Shown here: in pieces, positions 44,534 through 53,906 of the stretch
Position numbering within the stretch: the stretch's first letter is position 1
Layout of the letters: every line of letters begins with the position of its first letter
NCBI RefSeq assembly: GCF_016924755.1
Contig: NZ_JAFFJX010000002.1
Span: 983,188 to 1,047,187 of the forward strand
Direction of reading: 5' to 3'
Length of the DNA stretch: 64,000 nucleotides
Source of the DNA: Longitalea arenae
Lineage (GTDB): Bacteria > Bacteroidota > Bacteroidia > Chitinophagales > Chitinophagaceae
Program-made: the position numbers and the translations under genes
Notes under the pieces: generated by a model
What the model was told of the DNA's origin: nothing
The model's input: only the letters and a program-made list of their open reading frames with translations
Databases searched by the model: none

Positions 44534-46192
44534 TTAATAGGCACCTACTAAAGTTACTACCGAACGGGCAGGAACGACAATATTGTTAACGGCATTGGTG
44601 GTCTTCTTCATATTATACGCAAAGTCGGTAGTATAAACGGCCACAGTATTACCGGTCAGGTTCAATGCACTATTTTCTCCTTTTAGTTCCAACTGCTTGT
44701 CTTTTGCCTCCGGATTAACAAGCACCAGTACCAATTTTTTACCCGCCTCATCTTTATAAGCAGAGACCATCAGAGCACCTGCCGCTGTAGCGGGATCGGT
44801 CACTCCCTGCACGTTTGCCATGATACGTTTCATACCCGGCCTGATAAAACGGGCGTAGTTCCCCAAAGACCATAGTTGCTTGGAGTCTAACACGATACCA
44901 TCCTGTTTGCAATTGTTCACATTCATCTGGCCAGCCGGATCATTTATATACACGAGCGCATCGCTGTAATTATACGGGCTCATGGCCAGCCACCAGTGCC
45001 AGGAACTTACGTTCGCAATGGCAAGATCATGATGTAATACTTTGGCTACATACAAACCATATTCGATACCCGTATTCCTCGGGTAACCGTTGTATTTACC
45101 ACAGATATCACCCAGGATACCAAATTCTGTTTGCCACAGGGGCAGAGTGGCGTCTACCTGGTTGATCTTTGCCACTACCTGTTTGCGGATATTGATCATG
45201 TTATCGTCTGGACAGGTGGTATAATAGCTGTGTGCCGAAATGGCTTTTTCAACAGCAGGCAGGTTGCCAATATAGTTGGCCGATGAGGCGCCAAAGAACT
45301 GGTTGATCTGATCGCCCCGGCCATCATTGTTGCGCCCGGTTAAAAAATCCCATTGCCCCGCTTCGCCCACTACCACTTTGGAAGCAGTGGCGGCCAGTTT
45401 GGGCGATAATGCTTTTACCAGGGCAGCAACTTCTGCATTCGTGGCCTGCGTACCTTCCTGGCCGGCGCCGGTAGCCTGGCCCCAGGTCCATTGGGGCTCA
45501 TTGACCGGACTTAAATAATCGAATTGAAAATGTTTGGTCACCGCTGCCATAAAAGCGGCATAATCGTCCATCTTGCCATCCAGCAGGTTCATAACGACGC
45601 CCCCGCTGCTATTATACGCCTTTCCGTTCTTTGACATATGAACAGGCGGGGTAAGCGAAAATCCCAATGTATATTTTACGCCTCTTTGTTTAGCCGCCTG
45701 TAAAAACCATTGCTGACCGGCCTGTTTGCTCCAGTCAAAAGAGCCATCTGCGTTTAAAAAACATTCTTCTCTTCTCCATTCATCGGTAATATTGCTGGCA
45801 GCTCCCTGTTCGAAACTGCCGCTGCCGATATTGAACCGCCATAAGCTCAGGCCGATGCCTTTAGGCGAACCGTCCTGCAGCGTATCGGTGCTGAATAAAA
45901 GATCAGCTATCTGATTTTTCTTCTGCACATCATTCCATTTGCCAATGTATTTTGCCGTCCAGCAATCAGAAGCGCCAAAACTGTGGATGGTTTGTTTTAC
46001 GTCATTCAGGTTAACCGTTATAATTGTTTTGGCTGCCTGCTGGCAGGTGTCTACGCCCAAATAAATACACCTGTTAGGTGGTGGGAAAGGCTCCTCATTG
46101 GAATTCCCTTTCTTGTTGCAGAAGAGCAAAGCAAAGGGAAGGCACGCGAATAAGAACCAGCTGGATCTACCAAAATGTTGTTCCACTTTCAT
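44534..46192 (-). CDS. Glycoside hydrolase family 30, copy 1
   Basis: 552 residues; the signal peptide region is WFLFACLPFALLFCNKKGNS, with a possible lipobox Cys, so perhaps a surface lipoprotein. The GH30 TIM barrel starts QTIHSFGASDCWTAKYIGKW. The acid/base is E232 in LSPVNEPQW, the nucleophile E356 in LWQTEFGIL. The side beta-sandwich carries GNYARFIRPGMKRI and the end VVPARSVVTLVGAY. Family members cut beta-1,6-glucans, beta-1,6-galactans or glucuronoxylans; the subfamily is not clear by eye. It is 103 nt downstream of SusD, and has a close paralogue at 53907. Confidence 0.92.
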   Translation of the reverse strand: MKVEQHFGRSSWFLFACLPFALLFCNKKGNSNEEPFPPPNRCIYLGVDTCQQAAKTIITVNLNDVKQTIHSFGASDCWTAKYIGKWNDVQKKNQIADLLFSTDTLQDGSPKGIGLSLWRFNIGSGSFEQGAASNITDEWRREECFLNADGSFDWSKQAGQQWFLQAAKQRGVKYTLGFSLTPPVHMSKNGKAYNSSGGVVMNLLDGKMDDYAAFMAAVTKHFQFDYLSPVNEPQWTWGQATGAGQEGTQATNAEVAALVKALSPKLAATASKVVVGEAGQWDFLTGRNNDGRGDQINQFFGASSANYIGNLPAVEKAISAHSYYTTCPDDNMINIRKQVVAKINQVDATLPLWQTEFGILGDICGKYNGYPRNTGIEYGLYVAKVLHHDLAIANVSSWHWWLAMSPYNYSDALVYINDPAGQMNVNNCKQDGIVLDSKQLWSLGNYARFIRPGMKRIMANVQGVTDPATAAGALMVSAYKDEAGKKLVLVLVNPEAKDKQLELKGENSALNLTGNTVAVYTTDFAYNMKKTTNAVNNIVVPARSVVTLVGAY

Positions 46193-46247
46193 AAAGGATA
46201 ATGTTAAATTTCAGGGAAGGGCTTTGGCGTTTCAGGTATTGGCTAAC

Positions 46248-46274
46248 CGTGCCACGGTTTGGAACCGTGACACG
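46248..46274. repeat. REP-like hairpin, copy 2
   Basis: CGTG-CACGGTT pairs with AACCGTG-CACG (one mismatch) around TGG, in the 103-bp gap between SusD and the first GH30 gene. Same core as the element at 40982. No T run, so more likely an intercistronic mRNA-stability or mobile REP element than a terminator. Confidence 0.6.
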
Positions 46275-46295
46275 TTGCCTTTGCCGGATCATCGA

Positions 46296-47891
46296 TTAAA
46301 AGTACCCCGGGTTTTGCTCCACCGCCCCTTCGGCGGCGACCACCTGGCTGTTCGGAATTGGCCAAACTAAATGAATGGCAGGATTAAAATGAAATCCTTT
46401 GTTCTGGGGCTCTGTTTTATTATTTACTTCCCAATAATCGGTGCTCAATGCTGTGTTGTATTTAACAAAACTTCCATTGGGCCCGAAGATGCTGTTAATG
46501 ACCGGCGCACCACTTTGATCTTTCCAGCGGCGCAGATCATATAAACGATCGCCTTCGAGCGCCAGCTCCAGTCTTCTTTCTTTTCGTACCGCATTGATCA
46601 GGTTCCATCCGTTAAGGCTCATATCGGTAGGGAGGCTAACGCGGTCACGGATCCTCTTTATGGAAGAAAGCGCTTCTGCTGTACGGTGCTGCATGGCAGC
46701 CGCTTCTGCATGGATCAGCAGCACATCCGCAAACCGGATAATGATGTCGTTCAATGCGTATAGACCATTGGCCGGACGCTGTGCTCTCGGCACATACCGC
46801 TTTCTGCTGAACCTCCCTGATTTGGAGGAAGCTGTGCCGGATCCGGTATATGGCCTCGCATCGAACTTCGGCGTATTGGGGTCACCGATCACAGGCAATC
46901 CATGACGATTGATCGTCCAGTGCAAACGGGTGCTGTCGCCTTCTGCAATGAACGCTTTTTCCAGGTCACTGGTCACGGAAATATAACCCCAGCCTCCATC
47001 CGCTACAGAATTCATGGGTATTACATAACCATTGGCAGGAAGCGCAGGCTGTTGCGAAGATGCATTCTGGATCTCGAAGATCGATTCAATGCCATTTTTA
47101 TAATTATAGTTCCACAAAGCGCCAAAGGTTGTTTCGAGATTATAATCACCCAGGTCTATCACCTGTTTGGCGCTTGCTTCTGCATTCGCCCAGTCTTCGG
47201 CATACAAATAAGTTTTGGCCAATAGCGCGAGTGCAGCGCCTTTGGAAGCGCGAAACCTGTCTGCAACCGGGTATTGCGATCGCCGCGGCAGCACCGCTGC
47301 AGATTCTTTCAGGTCGTTGATGATAAAATCATATACTTCTTTTGCAGAGGAACGGCCAACATGGGTAGTGGGGGGAAGTATGTCGGTCACAATCGGCACA
47401 CCACCCCAATTACGTACCAGGTCGAAATAATTAAATGCGCGTAAGAATTTCAATTCAGCAATAAACTGGTTCTTGCTATTGTCATCGATAGGCGATTTGG
47501 CAATGCCCTGGATAGCGGCATTCCAAATGCCGATGGCCTTGTATAACATGATCCAGTGTCCTTCTGCCCGGTCATTACCCGCATCAATGGTATAATGCGC
47601 CACCGCATCCCAGGAAGCATGGGTAGATTGGTAAGTATTTCCGATCCAGGCGTTATCGCTGGCAGCTTCACCCGCAAGAAAGCGCCAGTTCTGGGTTTGC
47701 CACCAGGCATCCCAATCCACATACCGGTAGGCAACTTTTGTGGCATTGTTACACTGGTCGAACGTAGTGTAAAACTCCGACTCAACGATAGTAGAACCAT
47801 AGGGAGACTGATCTAAAAAATCTTTTTTACAAGCTGCATTCGCGAGTGATGCAAGCAGAATAGCTGTATATAATAAGCGTTTATTGTTCAT
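46296..47891 (-). CDS. RagB/SusD family nutrient-uptake lipoprotein
   Basis: Surface glycan-binding lipoprotein that closes the SusC channel. 531 residues. Signal peptide with lipobox ASLANAAC then KKDFLDQSPYGSTIVES, the standard beginning of RagB/SusD. TPR-like helices include EAKFLRAFNYFDLVRNWGGV-type wording (AELKFLRAFNYFDLVRNWGG), and the C-terminal WKDQSGAPVINSIF and IPNSQVVAAEGAVEQNPGY are typical. It starts 28 nt after the SusC stop, an obligate pair. Confidence 0.96.
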   Translation of the reverse strand: MNNKRLLYTAILLASLANAACKKDFLDQSPYGSTIVESEFYTTFDQCNNATKVAYRYVDWDAWWQTQNWRFLAGEAASDNAWIGNTYQSTHASWDAVAHYTIDAGNDRAEGHWIMLYKAIGIWNAAIQGIAKSPIDDNSKNQFIAELKFLRAFNYFDLVRNWGGVPIVTDILPPTTHVGRSSAKEVYDFIINDLKESAAVLPRRSQYPVADRFRASKGAALALLAKTYLYAEDWANAEASAKQVIDLGDYNLETTFGALWNYNYKNGIESIFEIQNASSQQPALPANGYVIPMNSVADGGWGYISVTSDLEKAFIAEGDSTRLHWTINRHGLPVIGDPNTPKFDARPYTGSGTASSKSGRFSRKRYVPRAQRPANGLYALNDIIIRFADVLLIHAEAAAMQHRTAEALSSIKRIRDRVSLPTDMSLNGWNLINAVRKERRLELALEGDRLYDLRRWKDQSGAPVINSIFGPNGSFVKYNTALSTDYWEVNNKTEPQNKGFHFNPAIHLVWPIPNSQVVAAEGAVEQNPGYF

Positions 47892-47919
47892 TTTTTCCGG
47901 TTTAAAATGTTAGCAGTAA

Positions 47920-50900
47920 TTACAGACCTACACTAAGTCCCAGCAAATAAGTTCTTGCCTGCATGGGTTGAAAATTGTCGATACCATTCAAACCAATACC
48001 CTGAAAAGGAAGCTCCGGGTTCAGACCAGAATATTTTGTCAACGTAAACAGGTTTTGTGCAGAAGCATATACTCTCACATTGTTGAATACTTTTACCAGG
48101 TCCCTGGGCAGGGTATAGCCTAGTTGGAGCAGCCGGCAGCGGGTAAACGAAGCATCTTCGATCAGGAATGAATTCATTTTGCTGAAATTACCATTGGGAT
48201 CAGTCGCTTTCAAAATGGGAAAGCTATTGGAGGTGCCCTCGCCATGCCAGAATTCATCGCCCAGGCCCGACATGAAATTATATTTGCCGGAACCATTCAT
48301 CAATAAGCGGTAGCCGTTATTATACTTTTGGCCATAAGAGCCATAAAATTCAGCCCTGAGATCAAAATTGCTATAGTTCAGTGTAAGCGTTAAGCCGCCG
48401 GTTAATTTTGGCCAGGGCGATCCAAGATCAGTGAGGTCTTTACTATCAATGACGCCATCATTATCGATATCCCTGAATTTGAGATCGCCCGCTTTGGCCA
48501 GTGGCTGCATACGTATATTGTCTTTATTAACATAAGCGGCAGCTTCTGCATCCGTTTGAAATACGCCTTCCACTTCATAGCCATACCAGGCGCCCGGCTC
48601 ATGACCTTTGGTCATTCTGGAACGGAAAGTGGTGATCACATCATTGTTCACACCATAGCGGATAGGATCCACAGAACCCAGGTTATCGGCAATTGATTTG
48701 AAGCGGCTGAGGGTAAGGTCAACCCCAAAACGAAGCTTATCGGTTAGATGATCTCTATACCCAATAGAAATATCCCAGCCCTTGGTCGTCATTTTTCCCA
48801 CATTGGCTTCCTGGGTAGCCCAATACCCCTGCGCATAACCCAGCACAGGATCTACAGGAATACTTAACAATAAATTCCTGGGCGTTCTTATATACCCTTC
48901 AATCGTAACATTAACTTTGTTGTGAAATAAATTTCCATCGATACCTACTGTATAATCTTCCTGTTCCTCCCATTTTATCTCAGGATTGGCAATATAGTTG
49001 GTGGTATAACCAATAACGGCCGCACCAGTGGCATCCGGATAGGAGGTGGGCCCAACGGTTGAGAAATACAAGCCCAGTCCTGGTAAATTTCCACCGGCCT
49101 TACCCCAGCTGGCTCTCAACTTTAAGTAATTAACGGTCTTATTCAACTTCCCGAAGAACGATTCATCCGAGATCACCCAGGCGGCGGACAGGGTTGGAAA
49201 ATATCCCCAGCGGTATAATGGATTCACCAGCGATGTTCCATCAGCGCGCATGGTTGCGGTTAAGTAATAGCGTTCGTTAAAATTATACCGGAAAGAGCCG
49301 AAATAGGAAACCATTTTACCAAAAGGCGTAGAGCCGGTTGAGGCACCGGGCTGATACCAGCCGCTCGCACCTACAACCGTTGGCGCCGCAGCAACATATC
49401 GATAAGTCTCTTCTTCCAACGGGATTCCTTTCTTTGTAACCGAAGTTCCTTTCACGGCAAAATTATCGGCGCTTTGACCGGCCAGCAGGTCGATTTGGTG
49501 TTTTTTGATGGCCAGTTTGTAATTGGCCGTATTGGTGATCTTCCAGCGCAGGTTCTGCTGGTTATCTTCATAAACCTGGTCTTCACGGTTATTACTGTTG
49601 GTGGCCAGGTAATATTTGGGTGTGTAATTCGTATTGCTGGTAGCAGTGCCAAATCCTTCCAACTGGGTTCTCAGGGTCAGGTTGTTCACAGGCTTTGCTT
49701 CTGCATACACGGAATATTGAGCGCCCCATGCGTCATTATTGTTGAAATTGGTTCTGTAATAAAAATCCGGGTTAACCACGCCGTTGACCGGCGACCGGTT
49801 GGGCATGCTGTAATAAGGATTGAATGCAGTCATATCCATAAACCCGTTGGGGATAGACCTGAGAACAGAATCCTCAGATTTAAAAGGCAGGGTAGTAGGA
49901 TCCATCATATAGGCGCGACTAAGATTGCTGGCATCTGAGTTCAGCCATTTTTCGAAGCGGGGTGCAAAAGCCAGGCCTACTTTGAATATTTTATTTAGTG
50001 CAAAGTCGATATTCAGGCGGGCGGTGATCCTGCTCCAGTCGCCGCCTTTGGCAGTTGCGTAATAGGAGTTCTGTTTGTAATAGCCAAGGTTTCCATAAAT
50101 AGATAAGCCATCTTTACCACCAGTTACACTCAAATTATAATTCTGCCGGTTACCTGCATCGAAAGTGCTGTTCCAATAATCGGTATGGGTTATGTTATCG
50201 GGATTGGGAAAATAGGGCGCTGCCCCACTATTGGCTGCAACGGTGTTCATGATGCGCACATATTCATTTGCATCAGCCAGTTTTACCTTGGGTACTTTAT
50301 CCCACCCATAGGAGGCTTCAAAATTAACACTTGGCTTTCCCTTACCTCTTTTCGTAGTCACTAAGATAACACCCTGGCCGGCGCGGGAACCGTAGATGGC
50401 GGAAGCAGACGCGTCTTTCAATACATCGATGGCCTCGATGTCTGCAGGGTTCAGAAAGTTAAGGGCATTGTAACCCATCTCATTACCATCAACAATAACC
50501 AATGGGGTGGAGTTCTTCATAAGACTGCTCAAACCCCTGATCATGATCGTTGGCTGTGAGCCAGGCAATCCGTTGCCCGAAAAAACCTGTACGCCGGCCA
50601 TTTTTCCCTGGATAGCGTTGGCTACGTTCCCGGTAACATAGGATTTGATCTCTTTTGAATTCAGTGAAGAAACAGCCGTGGTTACACTTTTGCGTGAAAC
50701 GGATTGGTAACCGATCACCACCACTTCATTCATTTGTGCTTCCTGTGATTGTAGCGCCACTTCAATAAAGGATCTGCCGGCTACAGCTATTTCCCTCGTA
50801 GCATATCCAATATGGGAGAAGATCAACACAGCATTTTCGGCAACAGTAAGTGTGAATTCACCACTGCTGTTTGTAACAATTCCCGTGTTTTGCCCTTTGA

Positions 50901-51030
50901 TACTCACGCCGGCTCCGGAAAGCGGCTCATTATTACTTCCTGTTACTTTACCTTTCACAGTGGAAGTTTGCGCAAAACAGGGAACGATAGCAAAGAGAAG
51001 GCAGGCATATAACAGCAATCGTTTTTTCAT
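47920..51030 (-). CDS. SusC/RagA family TonB-linked outer-membrane transporter
   Basis: Imports oligosaccharides through the outer membrane. 1036 residues. Signal peptide (LLLYACLLFAIVPCFAQ) then a regulatory beta domain (TVKGKVTGSNNEPLSGAGVS) without an STN domain, so unlike the protein at 21457 it is not an ECF/FecR signal receptor. Plug motifs: PTIMIRGLSSLMKNSTPLVI, NPADIEAIDVLKDASASAIY, GSRAGQGVILVTTKRGKGKP. The barrel ends YLLGLSVGL. It is the first gene of the SusC-SusD-GH30 unit; the regulatory module lies 43 nt upstream. Confidence 0.97.
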   Translation of the reverse strand: MKKRLLLYACLLFAIVPCFAQTSTVKGKVTGSNNEPLSGAGVSIKGQNTGIVTNSSGEFTLTVAENAVLIFSHIGYATREIAVAGRSFIEVALQSQEAQMNEVVVIGYQSVSRKSVTTAVSSLNSKEIKSYVTGNVANAIQGKMAGVQVFSGNGLPGSQPTIMIRGLSSLMKNSTPLVIVDGNEMGYNALNFLNPADIEAIDVLKDASASAIYGSRAGQGVILVTTKRGKGKPSVNFEASYGWDKVPKVKLADANEYVRIMNTVAANSGAAPYFPNPDNITHTDYWNSTFDAGNRQNYNLSVTGGKDGLSIYGNLGYYKQNSYYATAKGGDWSRITARLNIDFALNKIFKVGLAFAPRFEKWLNSDASNLSRAYMMDPTTLPFKSEDSVLRSIPNGFMDMTAFNPYYSMPNRSPVNGVVNPDFYYRTNFNNNDAWGAQYSVYAEAKPVNNLTLRTQLEGFGTATSNTNYTPKYYLATNSNNREDQVYEDNQQNLRWKITNTANYKLAIKKHQIDLLAGQSADNFAVKGTSVTKKGIPLEEETYRYVAAAPTVVGASGWYQPGASTGSTPFGKMVSYFGSFRYNFNERYYLTATMRADGTSLVNPLYRWGYFPTLSAAWVISDESFFGKLNKTVNYLKLRASWGKAGGNLPGLGLYFSTVGPTSYPDATGAAVIGYTTNYIANPEIKWEEQEDYTVGIDGNLFHNKVNVTIEGYIRTPRNLLLSIPVDPVLGYAQGYWATQEANVGKMTTKGWDISIGYRDHLTDKLRFGVDLTLSRFKSIADNLGSVDPIRYGVNNDVITTFRSRMTKGHEPGAWYGYEVEGVFQTDAEAAAYVNKDNIRMQPLAKAGDLKFRDIDNDGVIDSKDLTDLGSPWPKLTGGLTLTLNYSNFDLRAEFYGSYGQKYNNGYRLLMNGSGKYNFMSGLGDEFWHGEGTSNSFPILKATDPNGNFSKMNSFLIEDASFTRCRLLQLGYTLPRDLVKVFNNVRVYASAQNLFTLTKYSGLNPELPFQGIGLNGIDNFQPMQARTYLLGLSVGL

Positions 51031-51064
51031 AAAGCGTTTGGTTTTGATTTGCGTGGGAGATTAT

Positions 51065-51140
51065 TGAATAAGCAAATCTTGAATTTATATGCCCCTAAGC
51101 CAATAGAATTTCTTATGATAATGATGGACAATTTTATGAT
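51065..51140 (-). promoter_or_regulatory. PUL regulatory module, copy A (susC unit)
   Basis: A 76-bp segment that aligns without gaps to copy B (55599-55674), with about 13 mismatches by hand count. On the minus strand, boxes CATAAAATT (51130-51138) and CATAAGAAATT (51107-51117) lie 21 bp apart, followed by -33 TTGG (51100-51103) and a -7-like CAAGATTTG. GATGGAC at 51123 is 50 bp from CAAA at 51073. Confidence 0.75.
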
Positions 51141-51143
51141 CAA

Positions 51144-53153
51144 TCATGGAAGGCGTTTCGAGACAGTAAGGCCATCAACAGGCAGTGATAACTTGAATGA
51201 TCTGCCAGCTGCAGTCAAATGAACAGTAATGCCTTTATGTGTAGGATCACTCGCATATACTATATCATCCTTTATCAGAACGAGACAGGGCTGATCTGTT
51301 TCTATTGTATCTTTCCCGCTTTCCAGCTTACCCGGTGAATAAAAAGCCGCCATCATTGTACCATCATTACAACGAAGCGCCTGGCACAAAGTATCATTAC
51401 GAAGTACCTTCCAGCCAGGTTTATTGAATAAGTTCTTTGCATCACCGGGCTTTGCACAGCGGGCCAATACATAACCGGAAGTACTTGTGCTATCATGAAC
51501 CATCACTGGCATAAAAACTTTTTCGGTGACTTTTTCTGTTGTTCCAGAAGCATTGATGGAAGTCCAGGATCCCGTCACTTTTTTCAAATGGAGCTCAATA
51601 GTTGCAGGAGAAAGCGGCATATAGGCAAAGCCGGCGTGATGAATCCAGTTTACACCTTTGATGGTATGTATGCCTTCATCGATCACCTGTGCCGGTTTGT
51701 TTATGGTTACATTGCCCCGCCAGCGGCATTGATCAAGTGCAGTATATATCTTACCTGAAATATTTTTTGCTGTCATTCCAGACAACAAACAGATTACTAC
51801 ATCCTGGTAACAGCCCCAAAATTTACGGGCAGCCAATGTTTGCGCACCGGAACTATCTTTCAATACATATTCCATCACCGAAAATCCTTCCGCTCCGCTG
51901 GCCACTGCGCCCACAAATTCCTTCCGGTTGATCATATGCGCATCTTCAAAGCCGGTTACACCGGGTAATAAAGCATAATTCCAAACAGGCATTAGATCAA
52001 AGTATTCACGCCCATCCTTTATCAGGTAAGCATCGCCGCTATTCAGCAGTTTTCCCTGCAGGTTTTCGCGGTTGATAGATTCAGTGGGCAGGGTACGGGC
52101 AGAAATGGTTTTCAGAAAAAAGCTGAAACCGGGGCGATGATAAGCAGCGAAATCGGAATAGGGATAATAACGGTATCCGTTCAGTGATCGCACGCCGTTT
52201 TGAGCCGCTGCCATTTGTTTAAATGCAGTATCCCTGGCTGGCTCCAGCTCTCTGATGAAGGGCATAAGCGAACGCAGATCGGCCGCCTGCAATTCTCCTT
52301 TACGTGAAGAAGAACGATCCATTGTACCGGGCACCGTATGAATACCTCTTGCCATCCACTGCCAGCCTTCCAGCACCGCATTGGTCAGGATTGTCACTTT
52401 CTCTTCGGGAAATGCGAGGGATGTTCCCTGCAGCTGCCAGGCCAGTCTTAAGCTTTCCCATAAATAAGCTTTACCATACTGGTACATCTGCAGGCGGCTG
52501 CCATGCTGATGAAAACTGTAATCGGGTTGAATACCTTCTCCTTTGGTGATCTGAATTTCTTTTAACACCAGTTGCCGGCAACGCAGCATCAAAGCAGGAT
52601 CGTTTGTAAGTGCCCCATAATGTAAACCCAGGTCGGCACACCAGATCAGGTTACCGCCAACAGCATTATTCCGCACATTATGTTGCGCCAGTATTTCCAA
52701 AGATGCTTTCAGGCGTGCTGGTGCAAGCTCATTACGAAGCAAAACGAGAATGTCACGCATATAGCGGGGCACGCCGATCTCATTGTGCCACCAGTTGGCG
52801 CTTTGGTACCGCTTTAACAGCCAATGATCCAGGGCTGTATTTATCTTTTCCCAGAGCTGTTGGTTATGAAACTGTGCAGCGGTTGGCATAGCCCAGCGCT
52901 GCGCCATCTCTTTTACCCGTTGCAGGTGAAGTGAGACCTTCCATGCGGCCGGTTCGCGATCTTCATAATTAATATCCGGCCATTGCCCCTGTGCATTCAG
53001 CGGCGCAGACCAACCGTTTCCCGACGACATTTGAAGTGCAGCAGTGCGGAACAGGTAGGCCTTGTAACGCTCCAATATAGTATCTGTTTGTGCCTCGGCT
53101 ACAAATAGCAGGAAAAGCTGAATTAGGAAGACGGTGGTTATTTTGAATTTCAT
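51144..53153 (-). CDS. Polysaccharide lyase family 8
   Basis: Endo- or exo-acting lyase that splits uronic-acid glycans by beta-elimination; periplasmic or surface. 669 residues from the ATG at 53151-53153, where the signal peptide starts (TTVFLIQLFLLFVAEAQ). The N-terminal alpha/alpha toroid holds the catalytic set: Asn in AVGGNLIWCADLG, H217 in SFHQHGS and Y226 in MYQYGKAY, spaced nine residues apart as in chondroitinase AC, hyaluronate and xanthan lyases. GTMDRSSSRKGE carries the Arg. Beta-sandwich domains follow (EDAHMINRKEFVGAVASGAE). It stands 113 nt upstream of SusC and reads in the same direction. The product would suit GH88. Substrate unassigned. Confidence 0.9.
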   Translation of the reverse strand: MKFKITTVFLIQLFLLFVAEAQTDTILERYKAYLFRTAALQMSSGNGWSAPLNAQGQWPDINYEDREPAAWKVSLHLQRVKEMAQRWAMPTAAQFHNQQLWEKINTALDHWLLKRYQSANWWHNEIGVPRYMRDILVLLRNELAPARLKASLEILAQHNVRNNAVGGNLIWCADLGLHYGALTNDPALMLRCRQLVLKEIQITKGEGIQPDYSFHQHGSRLQMYQYGKAYLWESLRLAWQLQGTSLAFPEEKVTILTNAVLEGWQWMARGIHTVPGTMDRSSSRKGELQAADLRSLMPFIRELEPARDTAFKQMAAAQNGVRSLNGYRYYPYSDFAAYHRPGFSFFLKTISARTLPTESINRENLQGKLLNSGDAYLIKDGREYFDLMPVWNYALLPGVTGFEDAHMINRKEFVGAVASGAEGFSVMEYVLKDSSGAQTLAARKFWGCYQDVVICLLSGMTAKNISGKIYTALDQCRWRGNVTINKPAQVIDEGIHTIKGVNWIHHAGFAYMPLSPATIELHLKKVTGSWTSINASGTTEKVTEKVFMPVMVHDSTSTSGYVLARCAKPGDAKNLFNKPGWKVLRNDTLCQALRCNDGTMMAAFYSPGKLESGKDTIETDQPCLVLIKDDIVYASDPTHKGITVHLTAAGRSFKLSLPVDGLTVSKRLP

Positions 53154-53178
53154 ACAACGGCGGGTCAACCATTCAAGC

Positions 53179-53892
53179 TCATTGAAAATATTTCATGATC
53201 TCAGCGCTTATCAATGCATGTCCGGCGCTGTTAGGATGATTGGATTGAGACATATAGGCCTTTAGATCTTTTTTTTCTGCCACCACCTGTTTAAACTGCT
53301 TATAGCTATCGGCCAGTCCGATATGATATGCTTTCGCGAGGTTTTTGAGCTGTGTGGCAAACAATTCCAGCTCATTGCCGTCTTGCAGCAGATTGACATT
53401 CTGATCAGCCGAAGGTGTTAACAGGATCACTTTTATATTTTTCTTCAGGGCCTGCCTGATCATTTTTTCCATGTGCTGTTGGGATGCTGCCAGCCCCTGT
53501 TTGCGGTCGTTCAATGCATAATCAATGAACAAGACATCGGGTTTATGCGTCAATACATCCCTTTGTAAACGCTTTTCACCCTGTGCTGAATTTTCACCGC
53601 CCATACAAGTAACAATCACATTGATCACGGCATAGGGATATTGTTGCTTTAATTGTTGCAAAACTAAATAGGGATAGGCGTCAAGGGTCTTTACCTCGGG
53701 GGTGGCAAAATAACCACAGGGTACTGAATGCCCATGGAACACGAGATTGATGGTCCTGTTATTCGGCCATTTCTTTTGCAGTTCCGCTTTTATTCCTTGC
53801 AGATAATCATCGGTCTGCGCAGTCACCGCCTGTAATGCTATCAGGAACAAGTAGAAACACAAGGAATATTTTCTTTGCATAAGAGTGTTCAT
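53179..53892 (-). CDS. SGNH/GDSL-type hydrolase, secreted
   Basis: Probable carbohydrate esterase (deacetylase). 237 residues with signal peptide (LCFYLFLIALQAVTAQ). Block I reads FHGHSVPCGY with the nucleophile Ser in GHS, block II MGGENSAQG, block III DYALND, and block V SQSNHPNSAGH with His. The usual Asp three residues before this His is a Gln, so catalysis may rest on a Ser-His dyad. The gene lies 14 nt after the second GH30 and 25 nt before PL8, so it is certainly in the PUL operon. An alternative ATG four codons in (53880) is possible. It may strip acetyl groups that block the lyase. Confidence 0.85.
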   Translation of the reverse strand: MNTLMQRKYSLCFYLFLIALQAVTAQTDDYLQGIKAELQKKWPNNRTINLVFHGHSVPCGYFATPEVKTLDAYPYLVLQQLKQQYPYAVINVIVTCMGGENSAQGEKRLQRDVLTHKPDVLFIDYALNDRKQGLAASQQHMEKMIRQALKKNIKVILLTPSADQNVNLLQDGNELELFATQLKNLAKAYHIGLADSYKQFKQVVAEKKDLKAYMSQSNHPNSAGHALISAEIMKYFQ

Positions 53893-53906
53893 TGGCTGCT
53901 TTTATT

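Noticed and set aside
47920..51030. Considered whether the PUL SusC is also an ECF/FecR signal receptor
   Set aside because: No STN domain precedes its regulatory domain and no sigma/FecR pair is adjacent; the shared promoter module suggests another type of regulator.
51144..53153. Naming the PL8 enzyme as xanthan, hyaluronate or chondroitin lyase
   Set aside because: Catalytic residues are shared by all PL8 specificities and the neighbours do not match any of these pathways.
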